Shown: positions 35,801 through 47,400 of the stretch, in pieces
Layout: each line of letters starts with the position of its first letter
Position numbering within the stretch: the first letter of the stretch is position 1
From: Nematostella vectensis
Taxonomy: Eukaryota; Cnidaria; Anthozoa; Actiniaria; Edwardsiidae
Reading direction: 5' to 3'
Assembly (NCBI RefSeq): GCF_932526225.1
Contig: NC_064043.1
Coordinates: forward strand, 13,206,085 to 13,266,084
DNA: 60,000 bases
Notes under the pieces: generated by a model
What the model was told of the DNA's origin: nothing
The model's database searches: none
Seen by the model: only the letters and a program-made list of their open reading frames with translations
Position numbers and translations under genes: made by a program

Positions 35801-38800
35801 TCTTATAATTTTTAAAACATAACCTTGCAGACATGGAAAGAAATCAAAGGTCCCTACTAGTTCTATGTAGTAATAATATCTATTCTGTTGTATATATTTT
35901 TGGGTGATGTTATTGATATGAATCCCTACAAACCTTTGCTTTCTAAAAGTTCCACAAGTTGTGGCATCATTGGCTGGTAGAATGACTCCCCTCGCTCGAT
36001 GATAGTCACACCAAGACGCTCATACAACTTTTCAAATTCTGAAATTATGAAGAAATATCAAATTTTCATAACAAGTAGTGGCTGCATGCAATAACACAAT
36101 AAGCAAGGCTGTGTCTTGGATTCTCAGATAACCATAACCACAGATAACCATAACCATAACCAAAATATCTCAACAAGCAATACTGTCTTAAAGGTATTCA
36201 GGGAAACATACAGTACCCTAATTTAGATTTACATAATACTATCATAGCATATGGAACAACAAAACAAGCAAGACGGTGTCAAGGATTCTCAGGGGACCAT
36301 ACAGTACCCTAGTTTAGATTTACATGGTACTATCATAGCATATGAAATAACACAACAAGCAAGATGATGTCAAGGGTCCTCAGGAACCATACAGTACCCT
36401 AGTTTAGATATACATAATACTATCATAGCATATGAAATAATCTCAACAGCAAGATGGTGTCAAGGATTCTCAGGTATACCCTTGCTAGTTAACATACCCT
36501 TGCTAGTTAACATACCAGAAAAGCCTATAGCAACATGTATTGGAGCATGCTTTATCAGACGTGGGTATGGTTGAAAATTCCTTCAGGAAACTTCATTTTA
36601 AAAGCTCTTGGCCTTTCATGTTTATATTACATTATATGTTACATGAATTGTAGTCACTAAATTTGTAAAAACTTTCACCTCGGCCCACTAACAACTAGGG
36701 AATTCTTAATCCTATAGCATGTCTAGATATCCCTTACCTTTCCTAGAGACATCACAGATCATTTCCCATGCTTTCCTGACATTTGGCTCTCCCTGCTGGA
36801 GCTGCACCACACGTTCATATGCTCTCTTTTTAAATTGCTCATCACTGTCAAACAGGGTCTTGGACTCCTGCGGGTAATTTAAGGGTTATAAAAAGAAACG
36901 GAAAAACTGTGTCATGATGTCCACAATATTGTCAAAGGGTCAGGAGTCTCAGTGGCACTTATCTTTCTAGATAACAGGGGAGTTATGTACCTTCTTCTAG
37001 ATCAAACGTGGTATCCACACTGACCCATCCCCCTAGAAGATCACAATCCTCCTCTATTAAATATGTTATCCAAACTGACCCTCAACATAACCCCTATAGT
37101 ACATCAAATCCACACTGATCTACCCCTGCCCTCACGACCTACATCCTATTCTTACATCAAATATGGTATCTACCCCTCCCCCGTCCCCCAGCCCCACGCA
37201 AGTTCAGATATGGTATCCACACTCTGACCCTATCAAACATGGTATCCACTTACCTTATAAAAAGCTTGCAGATCTCCAATTGGAGGAGACTTCTCTAAGT
37301 AATCAGGGAACTCATCCTGAAGGTGGGCAATCAGCATGCCAAACTGTGTCCCCCAGTCACCAATATGATTTAGTCTGTCAACAAGATGTTCACATTTATC
37401 AGATGTAATTATCTCTACTACAGTTAGTATTGCAAGAAAACTGACCTTAGTACATCATGCCCAACATACTCCAACAGGCGGCAGATGCTCTCCCCAATTA
37501 TTGTTGACCTAAGATGTCCTACATGCATTTCCTTGGCAATATTTGGTGAAGAGAAGTCCACAATACACCTCTGGCGTGATCTGATCGCTGGGGGGTGGAC
37601 ACCATTAGCAACAACATCTCTTAAGATGTCCTTGATGAATTTCTTGTTCATATGGACATTGATAAATCCGGGGCCGGCAATGTCAACCTGTTAAACAGAC
37701 CAATTCTGATTATCATTTTAATCACTCTTTCAAACCACTCTACTATAATATTATAACCACTTTTTCAATCACTTAGTCAAACCAATCTATTATATTATAA
37801 CCACCTTTTCAATCACTCTATTTTAAACCACTCTATCTTACTGTACTGTAACACCCTTTCAATCACTTTTTCATAATCATACCCACCTTTTCAATCAGAT
37901 CATTTGGAGGTAAAGATGCTATTATGCTCTTAGCTATTGCTTGGGGGTTTGCCTTTTGTCCATTATTTTTTAGAATCTGTAAAAAGGATTGAGATAAAAT
38001 AAAAAGGGGAGGCTAATCAATTGTGCATTACACAATGATAAAAATAAAAAACAACAAAATGTGCTGTATTATCCATTCCATTTTGGGACAGAAAGTATGA
38101 AAAAGAGCATTGCATTGGAAGGAAGGGGAGGCAATTTCAATTATCTCAATTTTGAAACAGGTGAAGGATCAATTTCTATTGGCCACTTGAGATCTGTTTG
38201 GCTCTGCATTTTGGTCAGGATTTTGCTGTGCTAGTGGTTACAGATTATTTGTTCTATACATTTGCTACTGGTAATGCAAAGTAAACAAAAGATAAAACAT
38301 CAAGCAAAAAAATGGGAAGAGCCATTTTGCCATGGTTTCAACTTTAATTCCTGGATTTTTCATGGGCCTTTGTTCAAAAGCTTGGAGTTTTTGTAATTGG
38401 CTTAGGTTTTGTATTGCAGTACTTACTTGGCTCAAACCCATAGCGCTATTACATTGATAGTCACCAAACTTGTCATTCTGAGTGGATTGAACCAGTATTG
38501 GTGGATCTGTGACAGCAGGGAAAGCAACACGGATAGCTTGCTTGAATAGCTCATTCAGGATAAACTGGGTATTCGTCATAATACATGATGACTTTGCTTT
38601 TTCTTCTTCAATGAACTGTGGGAAAATTGAAAGAACATATTTTCAGGGATAGATCTAAACTATTGAAAACTTTGAAAGTCTGCTGAAAAAAACAAAAAAA
38701 ACAGGATGTTCTGAAAAAGAGATGGGAAAATAATATCCAAGAAGGTTAATCACAACCCCATGCTATGCTCACACTATACAGGTCATGTAAAATCAACTAG

Positions 38801-41033
38801 AAGATTTTTCCACACAATAGATTAGTGCACCACAGACAAAGAACGAGAATACAATAGAACAATGAGATAATCTAGCCAATCCTGTTAGGCCTTATGAGCT
38901 AGCTTCTCAGCTTCTCCACTATACAATCCCTAGTCACTCAAACATCCAAAACCATCAGCAAATCTTATTTTTAACCAAACATTGTCAAGTATCAGACTTG
39001 AAAACCCCTGGGGCCGGTTCCTGAAAAGCCAATTAGCGCTAACCCAAGGTTAAATTTGCATAGCATCTATCCCACGATTAAATTTTTACCCCCAGATTAG
39101 TTCTGTTCCCGAAACTCTGGTTAGCGCTAACTCCTGGTTAGTTTGAGGTAAAATAGATCCCTGCTCGCGAGGTAGGTTAACTCGCTAACCTTTGTAGTAG
39201 AACTTGAAGTTGCCAACAAAAAATAAGTTACACAAAACAATGTAGGGATCGAATATCCTAACATTAAGCCTTGTAATGCAACCTTTGTTGCGATGCTGAC
39301 TCTAAACTTGTGCTGGGACAGACAGGAAGTTACATGAAATTTATGCTTAAAATGAATCTGTCTCGCTAGTGTCATGCACCAACTCGAATCCTGCAAATGA
39401 CATTTTTGGCAATGAAATGGAGTATTACAGGCAATGTAGAGGTGTTTTGAGGCTTCTCTGCGAAAATAAAACCATCAAATGTAAATTTGAGTTGCTATCT
39501 TTTGAACTGTCTGGGTATCCTGTGTGAATTTTACTCCTCAAACCAGTTTGTCACTCCCTTAATCCAGGGTTAGTAAATCAGGGGATTACTTAGCTTTCGG
39601 GAACAGTGACATATCCATAGGTTAGCTAACCTACGATTAAGTTAGTCGGCCTTTCAGGAACCGACCCCTGAATTTTCAAATGTTTACCAAAAATGGGTGG
39701 CATTGCGAAAGGATGGGGGGTTTGGCAATTTCAGAATTCCGAAAGCACGGAGGGGGGGGGGGTTGGCGATTTTGGAATTCTGAAAGCATGGGGAGGTCGC
39801 AAAAGTATGGAATTTCTGGGGTGTGAGAGGTTGAGACGGGAATCGGAACATAATTTACATCTTACCGAGTCTTGAACTTTCTAGTTTGAAGTTGCAGTAA
39901 GAAACTAATTAGCCCTGCACACTTAGTTTGGTCACATAAGTGAGCGCCTCGGTACGAGGCAGGGGTTAGTGATTTGTTTCTTTTATGTAGTGCGTAGTCT
40001 GTCATGATTTTGGGGTCTATAGATCAACCAAGCCCAGGTCAGTTTTGCTGGCAAACTAAAAATCAAAGATCCTGATTGGCTTGGACCTGTTTATACAATC
40101 AATAAAAACTTGTGGCCTGCCGTCAGCTGTCTTGCTTTCAGGTGCATTCGCATTGTTAAAACAAAAACAGTCTACAAGTTTTTGTTTGTAGCTTGTTCGA
40201 TGGAAACAAAATCTTGAGGATCACTCACGACATGCTGGAGTAGCATACTTTGCGAACGCTCCAAAAGGTCACCACCGCCACGAAAGCTTTACAGACCCTG
40301 GGTTCATTTGAAGAAGGAACAGAGAGACTGTTCGACATTTGGTCAATACAACCCGGAGTAGTAAAATTCCCACGCTGTGGCAAACTTTGAGTGCTGAGAA
40401 GCCTTTAATCTGGGTTTTCGAAAAAAGTGGTTTCGCTGTAGAATATCCGATCCAAAATTCGTTCTAAAGATTTCCGGAGAGCAGGCAGGGGTCTTGCCAA
40501 AAAAATGGGAATTCCGGAAGCATGGGGGTAAGGTAATTCGGATTTCCTAAAGCATGGGGGGGGGGGGGGGGGGCTGAGCGTTTTGGAATTTCCAGAAGCA
40601 TTGGGGGGGGGGGGGGGATTGGAATTACCTAATTAAGCGGAGGATGGGTATCAAAAATCGTACCTCTCCCTTTGTGTACTGTGCGTAGTCTGGTATATGG
40701 AAGATGGAGGGGGAGGGGGGGTGAACATACCCGTTTCAGCTGGTTTATCTGGTATTCCAACTTGGTATTTTCAACTGTCAACCTATCAACTTCGGGGGAT
40801 TTTTTCTGATCAATTGGTGTATTCTCCGCTTCTGATGCAACTTTGGATTTCAATGTCGCAATTTTCTTTTTTAAATGTACAATTTCTTCTTCCTGAAAAG
40901 TACAATATTTATAAAAAAAAAATCCCTCGTCAAATCACCTGAACAATCACTAGTGGTAATTAACAATCGTGGCTCTGCTCACCGCTGATTGTGCTCGTTT
41001 TGCAAATTCTTGAATAAGAGTTTCATCAGCCAT
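32825..41033 (-). CDS. RARS: Arginyl-tRNA synthetase, cytosolic (14 exons, complete)
   Basis: Charges tRNA-Arg with arginine in the cytosol; in animals it joins the multi-synthetase complex through a leucine-zipper N-terminus. Exons (high to low): 41033-40983, 40892-40731, 38615-38427, 37976-37887, 37687-37446, 37374-37254, 36867-36738, 36038-35934, 35679-35501, 34715-34606, 34490-34385, 33904-33791, 33315-33257, 33182-32825. All have GT/AG borders and chain in phase: 2016 nt, 671 aa plus TAG. Exons 1-2 encode the coiled coil. Exon 5 has the HIGH-type motif HVGHLRS (about residue 219), exon 6 [19 protein letters not shown], exon 9 [16 protein letters not shown], exon 11 [13 protein letters not shown] (KMSKS-equivalent) and exon 14 the anticodon-binding DALR domain with [16 protein letters not shown]. 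Length matches animal homologues and nothing is missing. It is head to head with TBCK. Confidence 0.95.
33905..34205 (-). repeat. RARS intron 11 short tandem array ending at the exon 12 acceptor
   Basis: On the gene strand this is a degenerate run of TTGTTGTTCACC/TTGTTGTTTACC units (about 12 bp, with some longer copies). The last unit reads TTGTTGTTCACCTCAG and is itself the exon 12 acceptor. The array is pyrimidine-rich on the gene strand. Confidence 0.8.
35275..35480. repeat. Dispersed repeat shared by RARS intron 9 and TBCK intron 19
   Basis: Shares CATCCATTTCCATCGGC, TTCAAGCGAGTAAC, AATAACGTAT and GATTGATCAACA/GGTTGATCGACA landmarks, in the same order, with 52,485-52,680. The copies are diverged. 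The family is unknown, perhaps a SINE or MITE. Confidence 0.7.
36085..36490. repeat. RARS intron 7 tandem repeat, about 90-bp unit
   Basis: About four imperfect copies containing TCTCAGGGGACCATACAGTA (or close variants), TTTAGATTTACAT and ACTATCATAGCATATG. Confidence 0.8.
37700..37892 (-). repeat. RARS intron 4 repeat derived from the exon 4 donor junction
   Basis: On the gene strand exon 4 ends TGATTGAAAAG/GTGGGTAT. The intron that follows repeats GTGATTGAAAGGGTG, GTGATTGAAAAGGTGGTTAT and GTGATTGAAAAAGTGGTTAT, separated by GTGGTTT-containing spacers. Each copy carries exon-end sequence plus a donor-like GTG. Confidence 0.8.
39010..39669. mobile_element. MITE, about 660 bp, in RARS intron 2
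   Basis: The left end GGGGCCGGTTCCTGAAAAGC and the right end (reverse complement GGGGTCGGTTCCTGAAAGGC) are imperfect inverted repeats. TTAGCGCTAAC-type inverted motifs lie within. No transposase. The minus frame 39,127-39,396 inside it is unassigned. Confidence 0.7.
39690..40640. repeat. RARS intron 2 segment with poly-G tracts
   Basis: Recurring GGAATTCCGAAAGCATGGGG-like phrases precede long G runs (for example 40,557-40,572 and 40,603-40,617), at both ends of the segment. Probably a diverged element or degenerate repeat. No exon seen. Confidence 0.5.
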
Positions 41034-41436
41034 CTTTGCATTCCAAGTAACACCACGTGTTAAACAGAGGGTGCGAGATACGTGAAGACGGCGGCGACTA
41101 CAGCGAGTGGGAGACCAAATAGGAGATCCCAGAACAATCCTCAACTCTCTTTGAAAACCTAAAAACCTAAAAGACCTCCAGATGAGAAATTTCATTCACA
41201 GTAAACGAAGTAAATTTCGCCGGTTTGTAATCGTGGTCTTAGAAAGAATAACATAAGGCCTGGTTACAGTGATTGGCGTGGTCGCAAAGCAAAACAAGAT
41301 GGCAGCTCTGCTCCAGTTCAAAGACTGTCACAACCTTCGTCGTGTATTCAGCTAAATACCCGTTCTTTTCCTGTCGCAAGGGTATAAATCCAGCATTACT
41401 AGATAAAAGGGCTGATGTGCTAAGTCTGTGGCGGTC
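41034..41436. promoter_or_regulatory. Probable bidirectional RARS/TBCK promoter
   Basis: Only about 400 bp separate the divergent start codons of two housekeeping-type genes. It holds a CACGTG E-box (41,052-41,057) and a GATTGGC inverted CCAAT-type box (about 41,270). No TATA box is obvious. Transcription starts are not visible from sequence, and 5' UTR introns cannot be excluded. Confidence 0.6.
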
Positions 41437-44400
41437 ATGGGAAGTCTTGGTCAGTCAGGGATCGGAGTATGGACCTTTATCCCGTCCCCTCACCCGACCG
41501 GTCAATGCGGGACAAATGGACTCCCATTGACCCCAAACTCGATCGTGGTGATGGGCCGTTTCCAGGCCTTGAAAACTCTCTACCATCCACACATTTGTCA
41601 GTATCTTGATATTATCAGAGCGAAACACGGTAAGCGAAGACTTGATTATTTGTTATACTGATAAAAGAAGCCGCGGTAGGAGGGGGGGGGGGGGGGGGGG
41701 GGGTGTGTGCAGATTTTCAAAAACAAAGTTTTAAAAATCAGTTACTACATTTCACAATAAACTAGCATGGGCTTGCCAAGGGTAGATTACAATTAACTCT
41801 GATCAAATTTCATTATTCACAATGGACACCACAGGTTCCGCATCAGTGAAGGAACTGAACATGGTCCCTTTTCGTGATTTAACAAACTAAAAAGGCTGTT
41901 CACCACACTGTGTATCACGAAAATAACCCATATGTCTCTGTAAAAGGGAAGTGGTCTGATGGCAAAGATTTGTTCAATGCAATACAAGCAGATATCGATG
42001 ATTGGAGTGTGTGCTTTGTGGGTGACAGGGGAATGCCAGTGCTGTAGCAGGCCTTGAAATATTGGACGGCACAATACAGAAACATTAAGAAAATATTGGA
42101 TGGCACAGCTACACCCCTACTGGTCATTTCCTTATAATTTAAAAAAAATATTTTTGGTGCACGTGCCCCCAGTGCCTCACCCCCTGCTACTACTGCCCTG
42201 GATGTTTAAAGTAAATGGAACAGTTCTGGGGTGGATTCATGATGTGACACCACTTTATGTATTAGGGAAGGGAAATTTATGGAATTTAGCCCCCATACAC
42301 CAAAGGGGGGGGGGGGGGGGGGGGTGGAAGAAGTACTTCATACCCTGGACCCCCACTGAAAAAGAAGCATAGCTTTCGTCTTTTTTTTACCAGAGCGATT
42401 GATTGTAGCAGAGGAGTACTATGAGGATAATCTTCTTGCAAGGATAACATCTGGATATCAGTTTAGGTGCGTACCCAGGGGAGAGGGGCGGGGTGCATAC
42501 CCAGGGGAGAGGGGTGGGGTGCATACCCAGGGGAGAGGGGTGGGGTGCGTACCCAGGGGAGTGGGGTGGGGGGTGCATTCTAAGGCGAGAGGGGTGGGGT
42601 GCATACCCAGGGGAGAGGGGTGGGGTGTGTACCCAGGGGAGAGGGGTGGGGTGCATACCCAGGGGAGAGGAGTGGAATGCATATGCCTGGGAGAGGGGTG
42701 GGGTTTCCAAACCTTTATCTGAAAGTGATATTGTCACAGTTTCTACAATACTGTCCAACATCGTAAATGGCATCATTTGATGAAACTGTGTTTTCAAAGC
42801 ATGGGTTTTCACTCCAAAGTGATTTATAATGTCTTACCTTTTTTTCTCCTCCAAAATTTCCATGATGCACAGGGCTGCCCCATGGCTTGCCAGTTGGCTA
42901 GGAAATTAAGCCAATTAGATATAGAACAGAATTAAGTCATCAATCAGCTGACTTTTTCTGTTTTTCTCTTGAAGACCCCCACCCCTCTTTCTCACAATAC
43001 ATTTGTCCTTGTAAAAAATCAAAGAATTGTGACCGAATATATTTCTTTGTAATTTGTAGTAATGCAGAGCTTGTGAATATTGCTTATGAAGTCATCCAAG
43101 CTCTTGCATACTTGAACAGAAAGGAAATTATTAGCAGAAATATCTCCCCAAGCAATATTTTGCTTGATGCAAAGGTAAATAGCTGGGCTCATTGATATTT
43201 GGACTGTGTTGAATGTGCTCAAAGAACTACTTTATTTAGATGTGGAAATATTTTAATACAACATATCATCAGATGAATTTGATCACATTTTTAAATAGGC
43301 TCTGCATATAGTCACTGCATATGGGTTTAGAAATATTGAAAGACAAGGACATATGGCATCTTGTTAATAAGTTTTAAACTCGAAAAATAAAATATCCTTA
43401 TGTGAAAGCTTAAGATGGATGTAACAAGCTACAGTACTGACAGAAAGTAATGCAACCGAAGTTTCCCGAACGTCACTGTATATTCGGCGATAACATCCGT
43501 AATTCTCCGAAAAGTCGGCAGCGCCAAAATTCTCCGAAATATCGGTGAATTTTCACCTAAGCAAGGATTTTAGGCAAATGCTGTTCTAGCCGAATTTCGC
43601 CGAAATTTTGCCGTTCTAACTTTCGGATAGACTTATATGTACAGAAGAAACTGATGAGAATGTACGGACACTAATATTCTAATGTTGGTAAAGCGATTTC
43701 ACAGAGCACAAGTTTTATTTTTCGTAGAGACAGAGGATTCTTCTTGATCGATTCTTCGATTCTCTGAACATACTGTAGTTTAATAAGAAAGTTTTCAGGG
43801 GAACCAAAGCACAAAATACATAGTCCCACAACTTGTTGCTCTCCAATGCCGCAGTCGTCTTTAAAACTTGTGCGTACGAGACACTCAAAGACACCACTAC
43901 GCAAAATATCGCCTAAGTAGTACAAACGTTTTATTTCAAAGGAACTTCAAATCAAATAAACGGTTATGCGGAAATTTTGGATGGTGCAAAATGCCGAAAA
44001 AAACATAGCCGAAATTTTCGGGGAAGAATACCCGAATTTTCGGATTAGAACAATAGACAAATTTTTGGCGAAATTCGTCAGATTTTGGTTGTCTTATTTC
44101 TGTCAGTACTGTAAATAAAATGTGGATAATAATAATAATAATATATTTTATTAAAGCTTTTTGCAGTGTGACTGAATTACAGGCTATGTGCACAACTAAA
44201 CTAATTCTAATTAAAGGGTTGAGATCTAACAGTAACAAATTTAGAAAAGCCATCTGTATTTACGGGGACAGGGTGAGACTTCCTTCCAGAACTGATTTTG
44301 TTATAAATCAGGTAAACCAGACTTACTAGGCTTAATCGTAGTTATAAATTTCTTACACTTATCCACACATCTGTCTTCTAAAGTCATGATGTTGGCTCAT

Positions 44401-47400
44401 GCTAGGGCATCATGATCATTAAGATGTTCACAGAAGGTAAACCAGCAAAATTAACTTAGCCATATTCTATCGACAATCTGATCAGTGCAAGTAAATTAAC
44501 ACAATATCAGCAGATGGAACATTAAAAGGTTTTAGTTGCCGCAGAGCATAAAGCCTCCTGTTGGCTTAACATGGGTAAAGGTGGTGATAAATCACGGTGC
44601 AAAATAATTCCAATCCCTAACCTTAACACTCCTACACTAAAACAACAATTTTTTCTCACTTTTTGCCTTTGGCCTTTCTCCAACTACAGCTAACCTATCT
44701 TACCCTAGTTTTGTTAACTAGCTTATGTCTGTTTTGTGGAATGCTCACAGGCCAAAATGACATTATCTATAGAATTCTTAATAATGATGTCATTATTGCT
44801 TTATATAAAGGTCATTGTTTCTTTAGATAAAATGATGTCACTAATGCTATGAAGATAAAAATGTCACTGTTGCTATGGAGATAAAGATGTCATTTTTGCT
44901 TTAGAGATAATGATGCATCAATGCTGCTATAGAGATGATGATTTATTGTTGCTTTAGGGGAATGCCAAGTTGTCCAAGTTTGGCATTGATCACATGACTT
45001 TACATGGGTCCTTAGTTTATTTTCCTGTTGGGTAAGTTTTCTCTTTTATAATAAGGTTCTTCTTGTAAATTTTCTGCCTTTTTCTCTTTTATAATGTACT
45101 CTACTCTTGAAAACTTTCCTGTCTTTTCCCCTACAGAAGATACTTCTTGTAAACATTCCTGCCTTTTTTCTCCAATACAATGTACTACTTGTAAAAGTTC
45201 CTGCCTTTATCTCTTATATAGAAAACAATCAACTTTAAAATGCTGCAATTTATAGTTTGTTGCCATTTGCTTTTATTCAATGTGAATGCAAACAGCTTTG
45301 ATAGGACAACTGGGGTAATTACAACCTCTTTATATGGTTCCCTTAATTTACCAGCAATGTGATATCCTTAATTGACCAACTATTATTTTATATCCTTAAT
45401 TGATGAAAAATGTTGTGATAGATCTCCACAGTATTTGGCTCCTGAGGTTGTTGCTTCTGGGCCTGGTCTATCCTTGCTTTATGGTCCCTCAAGCCCTAAG
45501 GTATAACTTGACCTACATACCAAATGCAATCACATATTCATCAAGGTCAGACCTTTAAAAGTACATATTAAAAGTAACATTATTATAGACATAGTCCTAA
45601 TGGCATTAGTTGTCATTATCATATAATTTTTTTCCCCTGCAGGTCGATGTTTGGTCATTAGGGATGGTTTTAGTCCATTTAATTATGGTGGGTACACTTG
45701 GACACCTTCATAATAACACTAAGATTTATAATAAGATATTAATATATAATTAATATATAATATATAATATAATATATTCACAATAAGATTTATAATTGTA
45801 AATGTCCTTATCATTATTAACTTTTGATTCAAGGGTTCTTTATGGCCAGGCTTGTCCGAGAGCTGTGATGTCGACATTATTTTTAAGAAAATCATGGACT
45901 TGGTGAAAACCCAAGCAGGTCAGGACACATTATTTTCTACCAAAGTTACAGTATAATGAGTTAAGAATCTCCTTCCCCTGGAAAGTCTCTGCAAACTTTT
46001 ACAAAAAATGTATCGCATGAATCAGTAACATGTATGATCTCTTTCTAGAAACATTTGAGTCAGTTCTAAACATATTGGTAAATGAGCACAAAGCTCCTCA
46101 TAAATTACAGGTCAGTATGGATTACAATCATTTCACAGAACCTTTGTCGCCTCTTTGTTGTTGTTATTAGTTTAAGGACAACCTAATAGATATTATGTCA
46201 GAAACAATTTCTTGTTTCTTAACTTAACAGAATCTCTCTGCTGAGCTTCTGTCTTTTCTTAAGTCCTGTCTTACTCCAAAGCCGACAGAAAGGTACTGTA
46301 TGATTTATGAACCTATTCATTCAATGGACTAAAAGAGTTGCAATTTTATTCAAAACCCCTAGAACCAGTTCCACTTTCCCCGGATAACAAAATCATTTTA
46401 TGATTTAAGGCCATCGCCCACTGAGCTCCTGGGCCATGAAGTATTTGCTAGTTTAAGGCAAAACAAGGTAAAATATTTTTGATGGTTTGTAATTAAGAAA
46501 AAGCAGAATTTGCTATTATTGCTTTTTATATTTGCTTTTTTCCCGTATAGGTTCCTACTCCATGTAGAATGCAGTATTTCTTAGCAACGGACCGCTCTGT
46601 GCATATGGAATTGTCAGATCTGTGCAGTGATAACCTTGAATATGGTAAGTGTAGTGTCATCAAGGAATGTGCAGCATTTTGTATGCAGCAATGGTTATCA
46701 CAGTGAAAGAGATAGGACTGAAGGTACCGCCGTTTTGTATGCAGCAATGAATATCACAGTGAAAGAGATAGGACTGCAGGTTCCACCGTGCTGTATGCAG
46801 CAATGAATATCACAGTGAAAGAGATAGGACTGAAGGTACCACCGTGCTGTATGCAGCAATTAATATCACAGTGAAAGAGATAGGACTAAAGGTACCACCG
46901 TGCTGTATGCAGCAATGAATATCACAGTGAAAGAGATAGGACTGAAGGTACCACCGTGCTGTATGCAGCAATGAATATCACAGTGAAAAGATAGGACTGT
47001 AGATTCCACCGTGCTGTATGCAGCAATGAATATCACAGTGAAAGAGATAGGACTGAAGGTACCACCGTGCTGTATGCAACAATGAATATCACAGTGAAAA
47101 GATAGGACTGCAGGTTCCACCGTGCTGTATGCAGCAATGAATATCACAGTGAAAAGATAGGACTGCAGGTTCCACCGTGCTGTATGCAGCAATGAATATC
47201 ACAGTGAAAAGATAGGACTGCAGGTTCCACCGTGCTGTATGCAGCAATGAATATCACAGTGAAAGAGATAGGACTGAAGGTACCACCGTGCTGTATGCAG
47301 CAATGAATATCACAGTGAAAGAGATAGGACTGTATGTACCACCGTGCTGTATGGTACACTATTACTCTTGTTCCTTTGAGTTCTCTTATAAACTGTTTCT

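Noticed and set aside
42387-42812. Pro/His-rich minus-strand frame and Gly-rich plus frames
   Set aside because: By-products of the 26-bp minisatellite.
43671-43925. 84-codon minus frame in the mariner-type MITE as a transposase
   Set aside because: Too short, with no DDE/D motifs or helix-turn-helix seen.
46866-47359. Minus-strand frames rich in a repeated Cys-Ile-Gln-His-Gly motif
   Set aside because: By-products of the 55-56 bp array in TBCK intron 11.
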